Assembly: GCA_016169945.1 (NCBI GenBank)
Contig: JADLSH010000388.1
Coordinates: 4,910,501-4,974,500, forward strand
Origin: Trachythela sp. YZ-2020
Lineage: Eukaryota; Cnidaria; Anthozoa; Malacalcyonacea; Clavulariidae
DNA length: 64,000 bases
Direction of reading: 5' to 3'
This document shows positions 37,901 to 49,404 of the stretch, piece after piece (within the stretch, counting starts at the first letter, position 1; every line of letters begins with the position of its first letter). The position numbers and the translations under genes are program-made. The notes under the pieces were generated by a model that worked only from the letters and a program-made list of their open reading frames with translations, did not search any database and had not been told where the DNA came from.

Positions 37901-40900
37901 TAGCGCCTTGTTTTTCAACACACTTTTCGGTGTTTCAAATCGCTATAATAAACTCTTTCTCGTGTATGATATATTACTTACTGAACAATTTCGATAAGTA
38001 AGGGTCATCTCTTTTTGATCCAGTGTTATACTGTTATTGCAGGAGGCAACTGGACCACTGAAGGAAACCTGCCGATGTGGTGTTTGGAGGAGTCAAACTG
38101 GAATCTCTCTTCTCACGTACGTCAATGTCGTTCTTACCTTCTCGTCAGTTTGATTCAGTTTCAGTAAGATGGTGCAAGTATCTCGCACTAATAAAGCGTC
38201 ATCTCTCGCTCTCTCGCCAAGGCCAATGTTCACCAGCACGTCTATATTGCTTTTCACGATCTCATGCTTACCTCTACACATAAATACAAGTTGATCAAGA
38301 AAGCTAAACTAAACTAACTTTATTTATACTGAATATCCCTATCTGTTCTAATCTGTTCTACCTAGCAGGGCCTTTTTTAAATAATGTACTGGAGGGGCCA
38401 AAGCCCCCCCAGCACCCATGTTGGCCTCCTCAGTAAGCTATTTTGCCCCCCCCCCCCAGTGAAGCTAGGTCACTTTTGTCCAAAGTATAAGCAAAAAAGG
38501 GGGGAAAACTGAGTTTAGAGGAAAGTTATGGTATTCTCACAACAAAACCTGGCTCCGTTTAGATGGTATATATAAAAAATTGTCTCTGAAAATGCAGGAA
38601 ATCAAGCCACAGAGACTCAAGAATACAAAACCCAGACCCCCCTTCGCCTTCCCACACCTGTAATACACCACCTACTTGTTACGTCCCCTTAAAAAAGGCC
38701 CTGCTACCTAGGGGTTCAGTGAAGGCTTCCATTCCCTTGCTGGTCCAATGTGAAACTAAACTAAATTTATTTACAGTAACTAATTGTTTAGTCTCGCCAA
38801 CAGGCCTTTACCTTGCCAGCATTCCCAATAATTTGAGAGCAGCCTTACTTTCTTTTTGTGTCGTCTGCGGATCCTTTGGTATAAAATACAAAATAAATTA
38901 TACATTAATATCATTCACACACCAATGAAACTCCCTAACGCATGCATGGCTATACCTTCATTGCAAATTTTTCCCACAAAAGATGAATGACATTCTTTGG
39001 TAGTAAGTTTGTCTTCATCAGTTTGTACACCTTCAAATAATAAAAATTCTAAGTACTAATCTTTTATCCAATGGTAATGTTTAAGAAACAATTAGGTTTG
39101 ACAAGGTTTAAGAAACAACTTATAGTATGGTTTATGTACTGTACCAGTTCATCAAGTGATGTGAGATCGCCAATCGAAGCACCGTCAAGGAGGGCGAATA
39201 AGTTTTTAACAATTGCTTCAGCTTTCGCTCTAAAAAACACAGCTCTATTGGTCTAGTGTTACTACAAAAAGAAACTAAACTGAACTATAAACTTGATATA
39301 TACTGGATAGTTCTATTAGTTCTGGCGAAACTGTTCTTCCTATAACAGAGGTGCGATAAATTTCATCACTTATTGGTCCAGTGTGATATTACAGAAGAAA
39401 ACTTAACTGTACTGGATAGTCCTATTAGTTCTTAACTGTTCTTCCTAGAGGTCGAGTAAGTGCCATGCCAAACAACTGTATATTGCAGGAATCGATCCTT
39501 GATGTAAAAACTAAATTATTTCATCAAGAAAGTTCGAGACGAAAATCTGCAAAAGAAGTAACTTTACAGTTCTTCAAGATTCTTTCAAGTTTCGCTTCAC
39601 GTCACTTTTAAAAAGTATCCATTCAATATTCTTAATACCTTTGTCCTTGTACTTGAGGATTTAGATACAATCTTGTATAAGCATCAACGACCTTAGTCTT
39701 AATATCATTATCCTTTGACCAAACTAAGCTGAGCATTCTTCTCACTCCCAGCAGAGCGTTGTTTAAACCAAACTCGTAGGCAATGACAACGAATTCAATG
39801 GATTCGTGTACATCTGAGGCCACTTGAGAGCCCAGGAGTCGACATACGACCACGAGTGCTTGCTGGTATTGAGTATGGAATGACAAATAGTCCTAGGAAT
39901 AGCAAAATGATCGTCAAGAAGATTTGGTGAAATTTACCCAAGATTTTATTATTGATATTTGCATAATGATAAATACAATTTTTCTAGTTGTTAAGATACA
40001 TTTGTCTGTTCGAACTGAAATATGACACTATTTGCAGAAGATGCAACGAACATATACACCACAAAGATCTTTAAAATTATTGCCTTCTTACTGCAAGAAC
40101 GTCAATATGAAGCAACAATATTGTGAACAGCCATGGTTGTGCTTTCATAATAAACCACTAATATTAATAATATCAGATGGTTGTACTAATTAAAGATACC
40201 TTTAAATATTGGATGACAATTTGTTGTTTGGAGACTTCATTTACCAAACTGTCTGGGTCTGTGTTACCATTCTCAGTATTCTGATCACTACCATTACCAG
40301 CATGATCTTCTACGTCAGCTGGATTACTCACTGGTCCAAACTCTGGATCTGAAAAAATCATCACACTAATCAATGCTACAACAAGGAATGGACCATGGAT
40401 AAGCGCAATATTATATTATTATACATCACTTACTTAAAAATACTTTCTTCAGCAATGCCATTTCCCTGTTAATAATGTCTTCTTTATTCTTGGTTGTTTC
40501 TTCTTCGTTCCTAAAACACATACAGTACAGGTGCTTCAAAATAGAGCGTACAAAAAAATCAATGTGCCAAAAGTCAAACTTAATACCGGTTGTCTTCTGA
40601 TTCGTCCGTTGATTTTTTGAACATTTCATAATCTGGCCAAGTAACGACGGCAGCTTTAAGAACAGCAAGTGCTTTTACATAATCTGCAGAGACCATCTGC
40701 CTTTTCACATTCATCAACGCACTATAAAAAACAAACAAAGTTCGACTATCCAAACATATCTGAAATGCATATGCTATGAAAGACTGGAAGCAATATTTCT
40801 ATCCACAAATCCACTGGACGCCCATAGCACATCTGTAGTAAGTAACTGTTGTTCATATTGCATTCATTTCCTTTTTTCATCTCTCTATCTTTTCCCCTTC

Positions 40901-43900
40901 CTGATCAATCTTTCCTTCCTTCCTACATTCATTCGTTCGTTCATTCATTCCTTTCTTCCTTCCTCAGTCAGGCAATTATATATATGTTCTGACTGTTAAC
41001 CCTTAACGCCTGTCATTAAATCCAACCGTTAATATAATCGTCCGTTAAAACACTAATTCGTGAAATCAGTTAACGGCGTAATTTGCTGAACTTGTTCTTT
41101 CTGTTGACTACAAATATTTTCTGCAACCAATATCACTCAAATCACATCATTCAAATCACCTACAGTATATATAAACAATTATTATTGTTCAAACGCTTAC
41201 TATTCAAGAGCTTCATTGACATCTCCTTGAAACTCAACATGCTCCCCATCTTCATCAACAATGTCCTCGACTTCCCAGTGATCCTCTACTGCCCTCTTGA
41301 TTTCGCACTCCAATTCCAACCAACGTTTGAGATCTGCGGAGCTGCACGCTTCTGGAGCTACACGAAACATAACAGACAAATTTGGCTATAACGCTGTTTC
41401 GTTGCTACACAATACACAACTTTGGATAACTTACATGCTTAATTACTGTTGTTCTAGTTTGCGAAAACATAGAATAGAACAAATATCTTTTACTATGAAT
41501 ATTATTAGATCATATTATACTCCCCTACCTTCATCATTCTCGTCAACTGCTCCAGGATCCATCTTTCTTAACTTTTCTTTCTCTTCTTCTAATTTCTTTT
41601 TCACCTCCGCAAGAGGAAACTGGAATTCAAAGAATCTATTTTAAATTAGTAGAATCATACTAGTATACTATTGCAAATGCTGTAATTTGATTGGCTACGC
41701 TACTCGCTATCTAATTGTCGATAGATAGCGAGTAGCGAAACAGCCATCTCCTCGGCGCGATTTTTAACGAATTTATTTCAATAAATTATGAAAAACGTTT
41801 TGAAATACTGCTTTCTTGCTGGTTTCTACTAAAATAATTAGATTCGCTCTCGATTTCTATGAGATGATAGTTCATTCGGGCTTCGTCCTCATCAACTATC
41901 ACCTCATAGAAATCTTGAGCTCATAATCTAATTGTTAAATAGCCTACATCGCGCTCTAATATACCACAAAATCCGTGGGTTTCACCTAGCACTATTGTGC
42001 AGTAGACGTTGGTCAACCGACAGTTATCACAGTGAGAAAATAAGGCTTTCATCATATGGAGTAGTCTAGTAGTTGGGCAGGCAATAAAGATAATAGACTC
42101 TTTCGATAATTACGTCACATCCGCCTATTTGGCCTGGGATCCTCGCTTTCGTGCTTCAAGACGAAACGTGATTGGCCCACTGTTCGTGGGAGTGAGGCTC
42201 CCAGGCCAAATGACGTAATTATCGAAAGAGTCTATTGGGAGAATGATGTAGTTCAATTTTCTTGGCCACAATCTGCTGCCTGCTAACTGAAACTCACTAA
42301 ATATCTGTAATGTGCTGCAAGATTATAGAGTAATGCATTTATATAATCTAAAATTAATGAAAAATCTCTTAAATCTGATATTTTTACCTGTGATCCGAAA
42401 GCATTAGACATGAGATATTCTTTCAAATATATAATGGCGTTCTTGCGTACATTGCTTGACATATCAGTCAGACGACCAATCACAAGACTGAGAAGATTTT
42501 GTTGCCTTGCTAAAGGAATTGCCTAAATCAGAATATAGTCGAACTTATAATTAAATCCCGTTTTCCACTAGACGAGTTTGTTCCATTGGTTTGTTCGCGC
42601 TTGTCACGTCAGCAAATGCGATGGCGACAAAAGAAAAAGTCGCTTCGCGTCAACAAATTCGCCTAGTCGAAAATGAGCGTAACGGACACTCCATATCCAA
42701 AGTCCAAACTCCAAAGGATACCTCTCAATAGAGAGTTATTTAAGTTACCAAGCGACAAGCCATTAATTAACGGACATTTGAAACGTTCCCGTTGGTGACT
42801 GTTAATTATTTAGAGGTTCGACTGTATTAATTATTAATTCCTCTTCCTTCTCTACCTTTTCTCTGCATATATTTTGCCATATTTGCAAAACCTTACTGCG
42901 AACATAAGCGTGGACATCGTGAATATGATTCTAAACAAGAATATAGACATTCAAATAGAATACAAAAATATATTTAAGCTGTTTAAGCTGCCCACAATCT
43001 GTAATAATATACAGTACAGGAATCTATACTACAGCACTAAAATGCAATTGTGCCCATTGACTTATTTCAATACATCAAACTGATGTTCGTTTTATCTCGT
43101 CCCGGCATGGCGGGATCATGTAAACGGGCGCTAAGTACACCCGTAAAAATTTCACATCTTGTCACCAAGTTGTGTTCACAACAGACTTGCAGCAAGCTTG
43201 TTACAAAGTTGTAACAATGTTGTCATTTGACCTGCAAGGTCGCCCTTGTAGCTCAACAACCGCAAGTAGTATCACTATGTTGTCAACAAGCCGTTGGCAA
43301 CTTGTCAACAAGCAGTGCGAACACATCCTGATAACAAAGTTGTTGAAACAGCATTGGTACAAATCTGCTGCAGGTTTGTTAGAACTTGTGCGTTTCTACG
43401 TGTGTATAGTTCACCTCCAAGTGATCCAAAATTTGATCTCTCGTATTCTTCATGTTTTCAGTCAGGTCATCTTGACTCAACCGCAGTATAACCAGCTTAC
43501 CCATTACTCCCAGAACACCGTTACGCATCGAGTAGGGCTGAAAATATAGAAAGTTCAAGATTGAACTCTTTTCTGAGTTGTATGTAATGTTAGAGTCTTC
43601 AGTTAAAAAGTCTTCAAGACTAGCAGTGGATGTCCGCCAATAGATGATGGCCCTTACTGCACCACTAGGGAGAACAGTTTAAACAAAACTATAGATAGAA
43701 CTATTAATAAAGTTAGTAAAGATATAGACCATAGTTATGTAGAGTACTGAATATGAATTTTGGCCAGATGAATACTGACCTCAGTGTCCAAATGGCAGAG
43801 CAACAAGCTGATGTTTGGCAAAATATGTTCAGGTATTCTTGAAGCCAGTTCAACAAGAAAATCTGAATAACATCTCGTTCCACTTGCATCACGTTCCAAA

Positions 43901-46900
43901 TCCTTTGGATCAATTCGACCAATCTCCCTATAGCGTACACATTAAAATAACCGTAATTTCCATATGTCAAAAATGTAGGGTCCCAATGTTGGTAGTGTTC
44001 AATAGCAAATTGCCTTCGTAATGGATGTAACCACCTGAAAAAGTAGAGAAAACTACGTTTCGAGCGAAGGCCTTCGACTAGAAATTAGTAGGCTGCAGGG
44101 CTTTCAAAATATAAAGCCGGCGACCGCCGGAGTTCCGCCGGCCACTTTAGGTTTTACCGCCGGCTACTTCTCATTTGGTCAAAGCAAAAATTAAAAGCAA
44201 ATCGATGTTCCACACGGAATTTAGACAAACACGGCCTATTCACCCTTAAATTGGGAAGATTAATGCAAATTTAAAGTAACAAATAAAGGAGTTAGCTTTC
44301 AGCTACCTTAATTTTGTTTGTTTGCTGTCGAAAAAGCGATAATATTGAATTTGCTGCAGAGTTAAGTTGTCCTTTTTTCTTTATATCTCCGCGCGTTTTT
44401 TAAAGTTCCATGCGAGAGCATGCACCCAGACCCGTCTAGTTTTTTTCTTTTTTTTACTCTCGATCACTATTAGTCACAGACGGCTACTTTTTTGGGGCAG
44501 CCGCCTACTTCAAATCATTCTGAAAGCCCTGAGTAGGTAGTTAGTCTACCTAAACTTCCAGACGAACTGGTCCTTCACTCGAAATGTCAAAGTTTTCTCT
44601 ATTTTTCTCAGGTATAGACTATAGGCACACCCATAACGAGGCCATGCATAAATTATTCATGCATAAATTATACATGCACTAATTACGCATTGAGTTCTGT
44701 TCAGCCGGAGAAAGCAAGACAAACTTGGTGGAGTCGTGGAGATAGCAAGGCAACCAAACACACACACAAACCCTGCAGGTGAAAACATAACCTCCTGGGG
44801 CCGGTTGTATAAAAAAGTAGTTAAAGTTAACTATAGTTAGTGCGAAAGTAAACCAATCAGAATCGCGAATTTTAGAGTTAACTACTATTTAACTACAAAA
44901 CGAGTAGTTAAAATGTAGTTAAGACTTTTATACAACCGGCCCCAGGTCCTGGGGGAGGTCAATATTAGACACTCAACCAATATATACGACAAGTTTTACA
45001 TAATATATGACTGTACGACGAGGTAGGCTGACGCAGCCAAGCAAGCAAAATTATCATTGCTGTAACTCACCGTAATATATCCACGACAATATTCCTCATT
45101 CCGTGTTCCGTGGCACAGACTTGCACTAGCTGTGCCATGGGTGCGATCAAGTGTTCAAAATGTTGCAGTAGTTGAATGACTTTTACGCCAACACTCAAAC
45201 TTTGATTGTATTTCTTCACTAAGATAGCCAAGATGTTAAGAATGGAGTCTCGAACGTTTTTCTCTCGATTGATGCCAGGATTCTCTAAGAACTTGTAGCA
45301 ACAGTTTGCAAAGGTACTGAAAATAAAATATAATTGAAAACACTCGCAATTCGACACCGTTCCTTCACTGTCTGTCTTTCACGCTCGTTTTATGTTAAAG
45401 TTGCTTTTAGTTTGCTAGAATTGCATCTTGAAAGTAACTTGGAAAGCACCCGTTGGTGGTAGATGTGGTTAGCGCGCTGCCCTTTACCTTAAGTCGGCTC
45501 ATATACAGCAGGTCGAGGGAAGGGATTTACTCAGGTTGGGTCATTTCCCTGTGCTTGATAAACTCATGTAAGTTGAGATTGGTTGGTTCTCTCCTGTGCT
45601 TCGAGGGTTTTTCTCCGAGTACTCCAAAATATTTAAAAATTTAATCTTTGCGCTCAGTATGACGCAAACACGGAAAAGCGGACTACAGCAAGATGCGGGA
45701 AGAGAAGATACAAGACCCAGGCAGTTCTGACGCAAAACAGTACTGTATGGTTGCAATTTTTGACGTTTCCTGGTCAAGTTATACATTATGTTTTATTCTG
45801 AGAGAAGACAGTACCCAAAACATACTTAACAAACTCCTCTTCAGCGACAGGGGGCTCCCACAATGAGACAATATTGATTTGCAGCAACTGAGTTGTAACA
45901 TTGAGGAAGTCTTTCTTAACTTCCAACCAGTCAAATGGCAGCGCTGATGTAGGCTTCTTCGACTTGGCCTTTTTTCTTCCCTAAGGAAGATGAGAGCAAG
46001 AATTGAATTAAAACATACTGTAATAATATTTGCTAGACAGCAGGGCTCGAAATAGAGAAAAAATATGGCCTGAATAATTTTTTTTGGCAGGTCAAATTAA
46101 TTTTTGCCTGCCATTTTTATTCTTGAACTGCCAAAATGATGAGGTCGCAAATGAAATGAAACATATCTATAGAATTTCGCCTGCCATTTTATTTTGACTT
46201 GGCAGTTCGCCTGCCATCTCTCAAATATGACCTGCTTTTGGCCATTGGCAGGCCGCTATTTCGAGCCGTGCTAGACAGTATGTATAAATATACCTAAAAT
46301 TTATAATTCTAGGAATTCTTACTGGAGTGGCCACAGCAGACGGTTTGCAATCTTCTGCTTCAAACTCTTCAGCAAATTGCGTCAACAGATAAGACAACAT
46401 CTAGTGGATGTAAAATATATTTTAACATAATAGGTTAAATGCTTAATTATACAGTACCATATCTTTAATTATTATATCAGTTTTAAACTGTTCTTCCACC
46501 GACCAGTAAGGGTGGGGACATCTTGTATTAGACCAGTGTTTAGTTACTACAAGAGGACACTGGAGTACCTGGAGGCTCTGTTTACACTATACCGGATACG
46601 CATGGTCACAACATCAAATTGAGCCATATCAAAGCGAGTTTAGCCCCCAAAATTATAATAGTATGATCGATTCAACAAAATCAGCTCACTGGCAAAAGCC
46701 TAGGGTCAGGGATGCCGTAAAACGGCTTAAATTGATGTTGTGACGATGCGTAACCGGTATAGTGTAAACGGGGCCGTAGAAAACCTGCAGTGTTTAGTAG
46801 AGTCAACTGAAGACACACATGCCTTGCTCACATGGGACTGATTAAAAATTATAATGATCAGACAACTTCATATTACAGGAATTGAAGGCCTATTGCAGAG

Positions 46901-48263
46901 GTGAACTTTAGGCAAATGTATTAACCACTGTCACAACACTCTCTAAGTGATAAATGTAAATAAATATACAGACATCTAATGTATATTATTTGTTACCTTA
47001 AGTGTGTTTCTATGCTCCTTCTTTGTGTCTCGGTCTATGTTATCTTGTTCCAAGATATTGATCAAGTCTGACATTTGCTTATCAAGAGCTACAAATATTA
47101 TATAAAACCTTTATGAATGCCATATGACTGACTGATTAACTACAAGACTGACAGCCTGGTTGACCATTTGATAGACTACCTGACTGACTGACCTACTGCC
47201 TAACCAACTGATCACCCGACTGATCAATTGACTGCCTGCATGTCTGACCGAAGAACGGACCAACTTACTGCCTGTCTGACAAACCGACTGCCTGTGTGAT
47301 CAAGTGACTGACTTCAGTTCTAAAGTAGGGCGCATTGCAAGATAATGGGTTAAACTAAGACATCCAGGGAACAAAGCAATATGCTTTGGCGCTAGTGTCT
47401 GTGAATTGGAATAGAATATACAATTAGTCTTACCTTTGTTCAGACACTTCCAGCAATCAAACTTTAACTGATTGCCCAATTCTGCAAAATGCCTTTAATG
47501 ATACAAAATAAATTGCACCATTTATATCTTAGGGGTTATTATATATATTTTTCATCCAGTGATTTCGCACATAAAGGTCAGTTTCAATCCAAGTTATTTG
47601 TAATCACAATCTAAAGTCTGGATCAAAAGTCTCGATCAAACTGTACTTCGATCAAAGAAAAGTATAAAGAAAATAGGAAAGTATATTTAAGTACAAATAA
47701 ACTAGATTTAATTTAATACTGAGTATTACTATAAACTGACTGTCACACACTTTGATCACAATATACTTTGATCACAATATACTTCGATCACAATATACCT
47801 TGATCACAATATACTTTGATCATGGACACTTCCACAGTTTAAAACAGCCAAAATTCTGTGGGATAAAGCATATATTTCTACTAGAATAGTTGACAGAAAC
47901 ACTATACAGACAGTATACAGTACTTCGATCGATCCGACGTATTTATACTCACTTTGCGACGCTGAAGAAAACATCAAACTGTCCCAAAATATTGTACGGT
48001 CCACCGTTAACCACATTAAATGCATCTATAAGAGATTGTACCATATAAAACACCTCGACTCATTATAAACATTGGCCAAAATTACGAGCGAAACTTCGAA
48101 ATGTAAACATAAGAAAATATCATGTTAAATTTAGCTATAATTTCTTACCGCTAATCTTCACTGGCAAACCACGGACAGAATAGACTTCTTGCACAACATA
48201 TGAGTCCTCTGCCGGACACAAAAGATCGTCTTTTGTTAAAGGAATAGTGAATTCGGAGTCCAT
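28975..48263 (-). CDS. NCAPD2: Condensin I non-SMC subunit D2 (complete, 33 exons, 1425 aa)
   Basis: Exons (+ coordinates, 5' to 3'): 48263-48149, 48025-47953, 47492-47434, 47088-46997, 46400-46323, 45980-45826, 45316-45071, 43927-43780, 43537-43415, 42930-42856, 42522-42388, 41619-41529, 41357-41201, 40721-40587, 40510-40434, 40348-40200, 39892-39639, 39229-39145, 39030-38956, 38873-38812, 38273-38138, 37536-37278, 36212-35992, 35711-35603, 35109-34983, 34403-34352, 34174-34071, 32208-32031, 31667-31573, 31229-31149, 31045-30862, 30475-30334, 29180-28975. They sum to 4278 bp, exactly 1426 codons. Landmarks: MDSEFTIPLTKDDLL start; KVIQLLQHFEHL; NALLGVRRMLSLVWSKD; LNDMVKVKGQISEMA; GNAVYNILPDIISRLSDPET; basic then acidic tail ending EKENVNV. 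HEAT-repeat subunit of condensin I that compacts mitotic chromosomes with SMC2/SMC4, NCAPG and NCAPH. Human NCAPD2 is 1401 aa. All splice sites chosen are GT-AG. Confidence 0.97.
29378..29900 (-). mobile_element. CR1/L2-like LINE 3' fragment with (TTA)n tail
   Basis: Minus-strand frame from 29897 carries MKWIPIHNIIKMRKILLVVN and AMLFNSLPNELKNIDD, the usual end of CR1-type reverse transcriptases, followed by an apparent 3' UTR and a (TTA)n tail at about 29378-29395. 5'-truncated. In NCAPD2 intron 32. Confidence 0.7.
30056..30305 (-). mobile_element. tRNA-derived SINE family 2 copy with head
   Basis: Minus strand: gtggttagcgcatttgcctt then cacctctgcgacagtggttc (A and B box region), body with agtttgactctaacaaac, and tail ending in ccagtatagaataatgc. 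A second headless copy abuts it at 29910-30055. In NCAPD2 intron 32. Confidence 0.7.
31280..31560. repeat. CATCATGACATCATCATC microsatellite/minisatellite
   Basis: About 280 bp of cat/gacatc units in NCAPD2 intron 29, ending a dozen bases beyond exon 29's donor. Confidence 0.85.
31735..32012 (+). mobile_element. LINE ORF2 3' fragment
   Basis: Plus-strand reading with stops shows MTEMRMLRWIIEVWLKDKIR, NEEIKRCGMVDNG and an RRRDGWT segment, the C-terminal part of an RTE-like LINE reverse transcriptase. It occupies most of NCAPD2 intron 28, antisense to the gene, and nearly touches the exon 28 donor at 32030. Confidence 0.65.
32281..32919. mobile_element. Two head-to-head copies of one TIR element
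   Basis: Copy 1 (about 32281-32672) and copy 2 (about 32671-32919) both begin TTAAGCCTGGTTCACACGAG or close and end in the complement. Copy 2's interior is the reverse complement of copy 1's, so they are back-to-back inverted copies sharing a TTAA junction. Copy 1 also contains the nested MITE at 32444-32571. TTA flanks suggest PIF/Harbinger, unproven. NCAPD2 intron 27. Confidence 0.75.
32444..32571. mobile_element. Nested MITE GGCTAGTTCTCATATGTCGC
   Basis: 128-bp element with inverted ends and internal gccgatggtcggcgat dyad, inserted in copy 1 of the twin element; copy 2 lacks it, which proves the insertion. Confidence 0.75.
33330..33476. mobile_element. 147-bp MITE GGGGCCGGTTGTATAAAA (copy 1)
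   Basis: Inverted ends GGGGCCGGTTGTATAAAA; interior taactatagttagtgcgaaag then ccaatcagaatcgcg. Same length as and nearly identical to 44797-44943. NCAPD2 intron 27. Confidence 0.85.
34520..34796. mobile_element. TIR element AGAGTTGCAAAA (uninterrupted copy)
   Basis: Matches the element at 7661-8293 through gtactaggctagtcaggt, but without the SINE-pair insertion, giving the empty-site version. NCAPD2 intron 25. Confidence 0.7.
36543..37085. mobile_element. hAT-type element with GGATATCCGGCC subterminal repeats, 543 bp
   Basis: Ends TAGGGGTGCACCGGATA and its complement; 8-bp duplication ATCGACAC at 36535-36542 and 37086-37093. Clusters of ccggatatccggcc words fill both subterminal regions; the middle is AT-rich and non-coding. 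NCAPD2 intron 22. Confidence 0.85.
38366..38703. mobile_element. hAT-type MITE CAGGGCCTTTTTTAA inserted in a SINE
   Basis: Ends CAGGGCCTTTTTT and AAAAAAGGCCCTG with 8-bp duplication CTACCTAG at 38358-38365 and 38704-38711. Flanks on both sides are family 2 SINE sequence, interrupted by it. NCAPD2 intron 20. Confidence 0.85.
39240..39520 (-). mobile_element. Family 2 SINE copies, partial
   Basis: Two headless or nearly headless copies in tandem (ctattagttct, aactgttcttcct, cttattggtccagtg words), followed by a trace of the tRNA-like head near 39480. NCAPD2 intron 17. Confidence 0.55.
42096..42232. mobile_element. Mariner-type MITE GACTCTTTCGATAATTACG
   Basis: 137 bp, inverted ends of about 27 bp with TA on both sides, inner tggcctggga/tcccaggcca also inverted. 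NCAPD2 intron 11. Confidence 0.8.
42558..42675. mobile_element. Small TIR element, TTTTCCACTAGACGA ends
   Basis: Left cgttttccactagacgag and right complement cattttcgactaggcgaa are imperfectly inverted. No duplication resolved. NCAPD2 intron 10. Confidence 0.55.
43136..43406. mobile_element. acaagttgt MITE (copy 2)
   Basis: Left end TACACCCGTAAAAATTTCAC, right end CGTTTCTACGTGTGTA, interior of caacttg/acaagtt words. Its right edge is 8 bp from the donor boundary of NCAPD2 exon 9 (43415). Confidence 0.75.
44096..44531. mobile_element. hAT-type MITE CAGGGCTTTCA inside a fold-back element
   Basis: Ends CAGGGCTTTCA and TGAAAGCCCTG; flanks agtaggct and agtaggta are near-identical. Around it, 44033-44095 and 44532-44620 are mutually inverted (both contain gagaaaact and tttcgag-type words), so it landed in the centre of a fold-back element. 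NCAPD2 intron 7. Confidence 0.75.
44797..44943. mobile_element. 147-bp MITE GGGGCCGGTTGTATAAAA (copy 2)
   Basis: Nearly identical to 33330-33476, same orientation. NCAPD2 intron 7. Confidence 0.85.
46041..46270. mobile_element. hAT-type MITE CAGGGCTCGAAATAG, 230 bp
   Basis: Inverted ends CAGGGCTCGAAATAG and CTATTTCGAGCCGTG, 8-bp duplication CTAGACAG at 46033-46040 and 46271-46278. Interior of cctgcca/tggcagg words. NCAPD2 intron 5. Confidence 0.88.
46440..46945 (-). mobile_element. Family 2 SINE with an internal insertion
   Basis: Minus strand: head near 46940-46860 (acagtggttaatacatttgcc), body, then interrupted by about 46575-46785 (arms gtttacactataccggatacg and its approximate complement), then the rest of the body to 46440. 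The insertion is a small TIR element. NCAPD2 intron 4. Confidence 0.6.
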
Positions 48264-48428
48264 TTTAAAAAAATATTTTGAAATAGAGCGCCATAAATCT
48301 TATGAATAATTCCGCTCATTTGCAGTGCTTCCACTTTCCAAAATGAATATTTCCTTTTTTTGGTCCTAAATTTGATCGAAATTTCCTTCAAAAAGTATTG
48401 AAATTTCCTTCAAAAAGTTTGGTGAAAT

Positions 48429-49302
48429 CATGGATTATAAAAACACCATTGTGCGATGCATCGCACAAATTAACATACCATGACTTACAGTGATTGTAGT
48501 GTGGTTGTCATGTGCAATGCATCGCACAAATTAGCATACCATGACTTACAGTGATTGTAGTGTGGTTGTCATGTGCGGTTGTGCCACAGAATAGGAAATG
48601 ACCAGAAAGGCCACTCAGCAGTGCAACGTGACACCCTATTTTTATGCAGTTATCTGGCCAGAATAATGGCGGACCAGCCAGTTCAGCGTGTTTATTGGTC
48701 AGAAAATGCAATTGACTGGCTAGAATAATGGTAATGAACATGCGTAATGCGACATGCGCAGCGTCAAAAACTTCAAAGGTTCGGCCTCAAGTGGCCCTTC
48801 TAGTCATTTCCTATTCTATGGTTGTGCGATGCATCGCACAAATTAGCATACCATGACTTACAGTGATTGTAGTGTGGTTGTCATGTGCGGTTGTGCGATG
48901 CATCGCACAAATTAGCGTACCATGACTTACAGTGATTGTAGCGTGGTTGTCATGTGCGGTTGTGCGATGCATCGCACAAATTAGCATACCATGACTTACA
49001 GTGATTGTAGTGTGGTTGTCATGTGCGGTTGTGCGATGCATCGCACAAATTAGCGTACCATGACTTACAGTGATTGTAGCGTGGTTGTCATGTGCGGTTG
49101 TGCGATGCATCGCACAAATTAGCATACCATGACTTACAGTGATTGTAGTGTGGTTGTCATGTGCGGTTGTGCGATGCATCGCACAAATTAGCATACCATG
49201 ACTTACAGTGATTGTAGTGTGGTTGTCATGTGCGGTTGTGCGATGCATCGCACAAATTAGCATACCATGACTTACAGTGATTGTAGTGTTTTTATAATCC
49301 AT
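48429..49302. mobile_element. TIR element carrying a 69-bp satellite array, upstream of NCAPD2
   Basis: The 8-bp direct repeat GGTGAAAT flanks it (48421-48428, 49303-49310). Ends ATGGATTATAAAAACAC and GTGTTTTTATAATCCAT are perfect inverted repeats. Between them are two, then seven, 69-bp units, each with the palindrome GTGCGATGCATCGCAC and the word accatgacttacagtgattg; the two blocks are separated by the element at 48584-48821. The 69-bp (23-codon) period keeps a 172-codon minus frame open by chance. It begins about 165 bp upstream of the NCAPD2 start codon. Confidence 0.88.
48584..48821. mobile_element. MITE nested in the satellite array
   Basis: Ends CCACAGAATAGGAAATGAC and GTCATTTCCTATTCTATGG; TTGTG flanks both sides. 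It interrupts one 69-bp unit, so it is younger than the array's expansion at that point. Confidence 0.75.
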
Positions 49303-49404
49303 GGTGAAATTAAGTTGAATATTTCTCAAAAGAGAACGAAATAGCCTATTGTGAGCAAAATATTCACCTGGGTATTCAAATTTATAACTCTAACGGTATA
49401 ATAC

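Noticed and set aside
42283..42420. Extension of NCAPD2 exon 11 through its donor (VKISDLRDF...)
   Set aside because: Vaguely like the human KLSDADL segment, but it runs to a stop, and splicing at 42388 joins cleanly to exon 12 and preserves the overall frame.
48429..49302. CRISPR-like array (repeats with palindromes)
   Set aside because: Units are contiguous with no unique spacers, and the window is clearly eukaryotic.
48811..49329. 172-codon minus-strand frame of 23-residue repeats
   Set aside because: It is a product of the 69-bp satellite period; no start context, splice signals or family resemblance.
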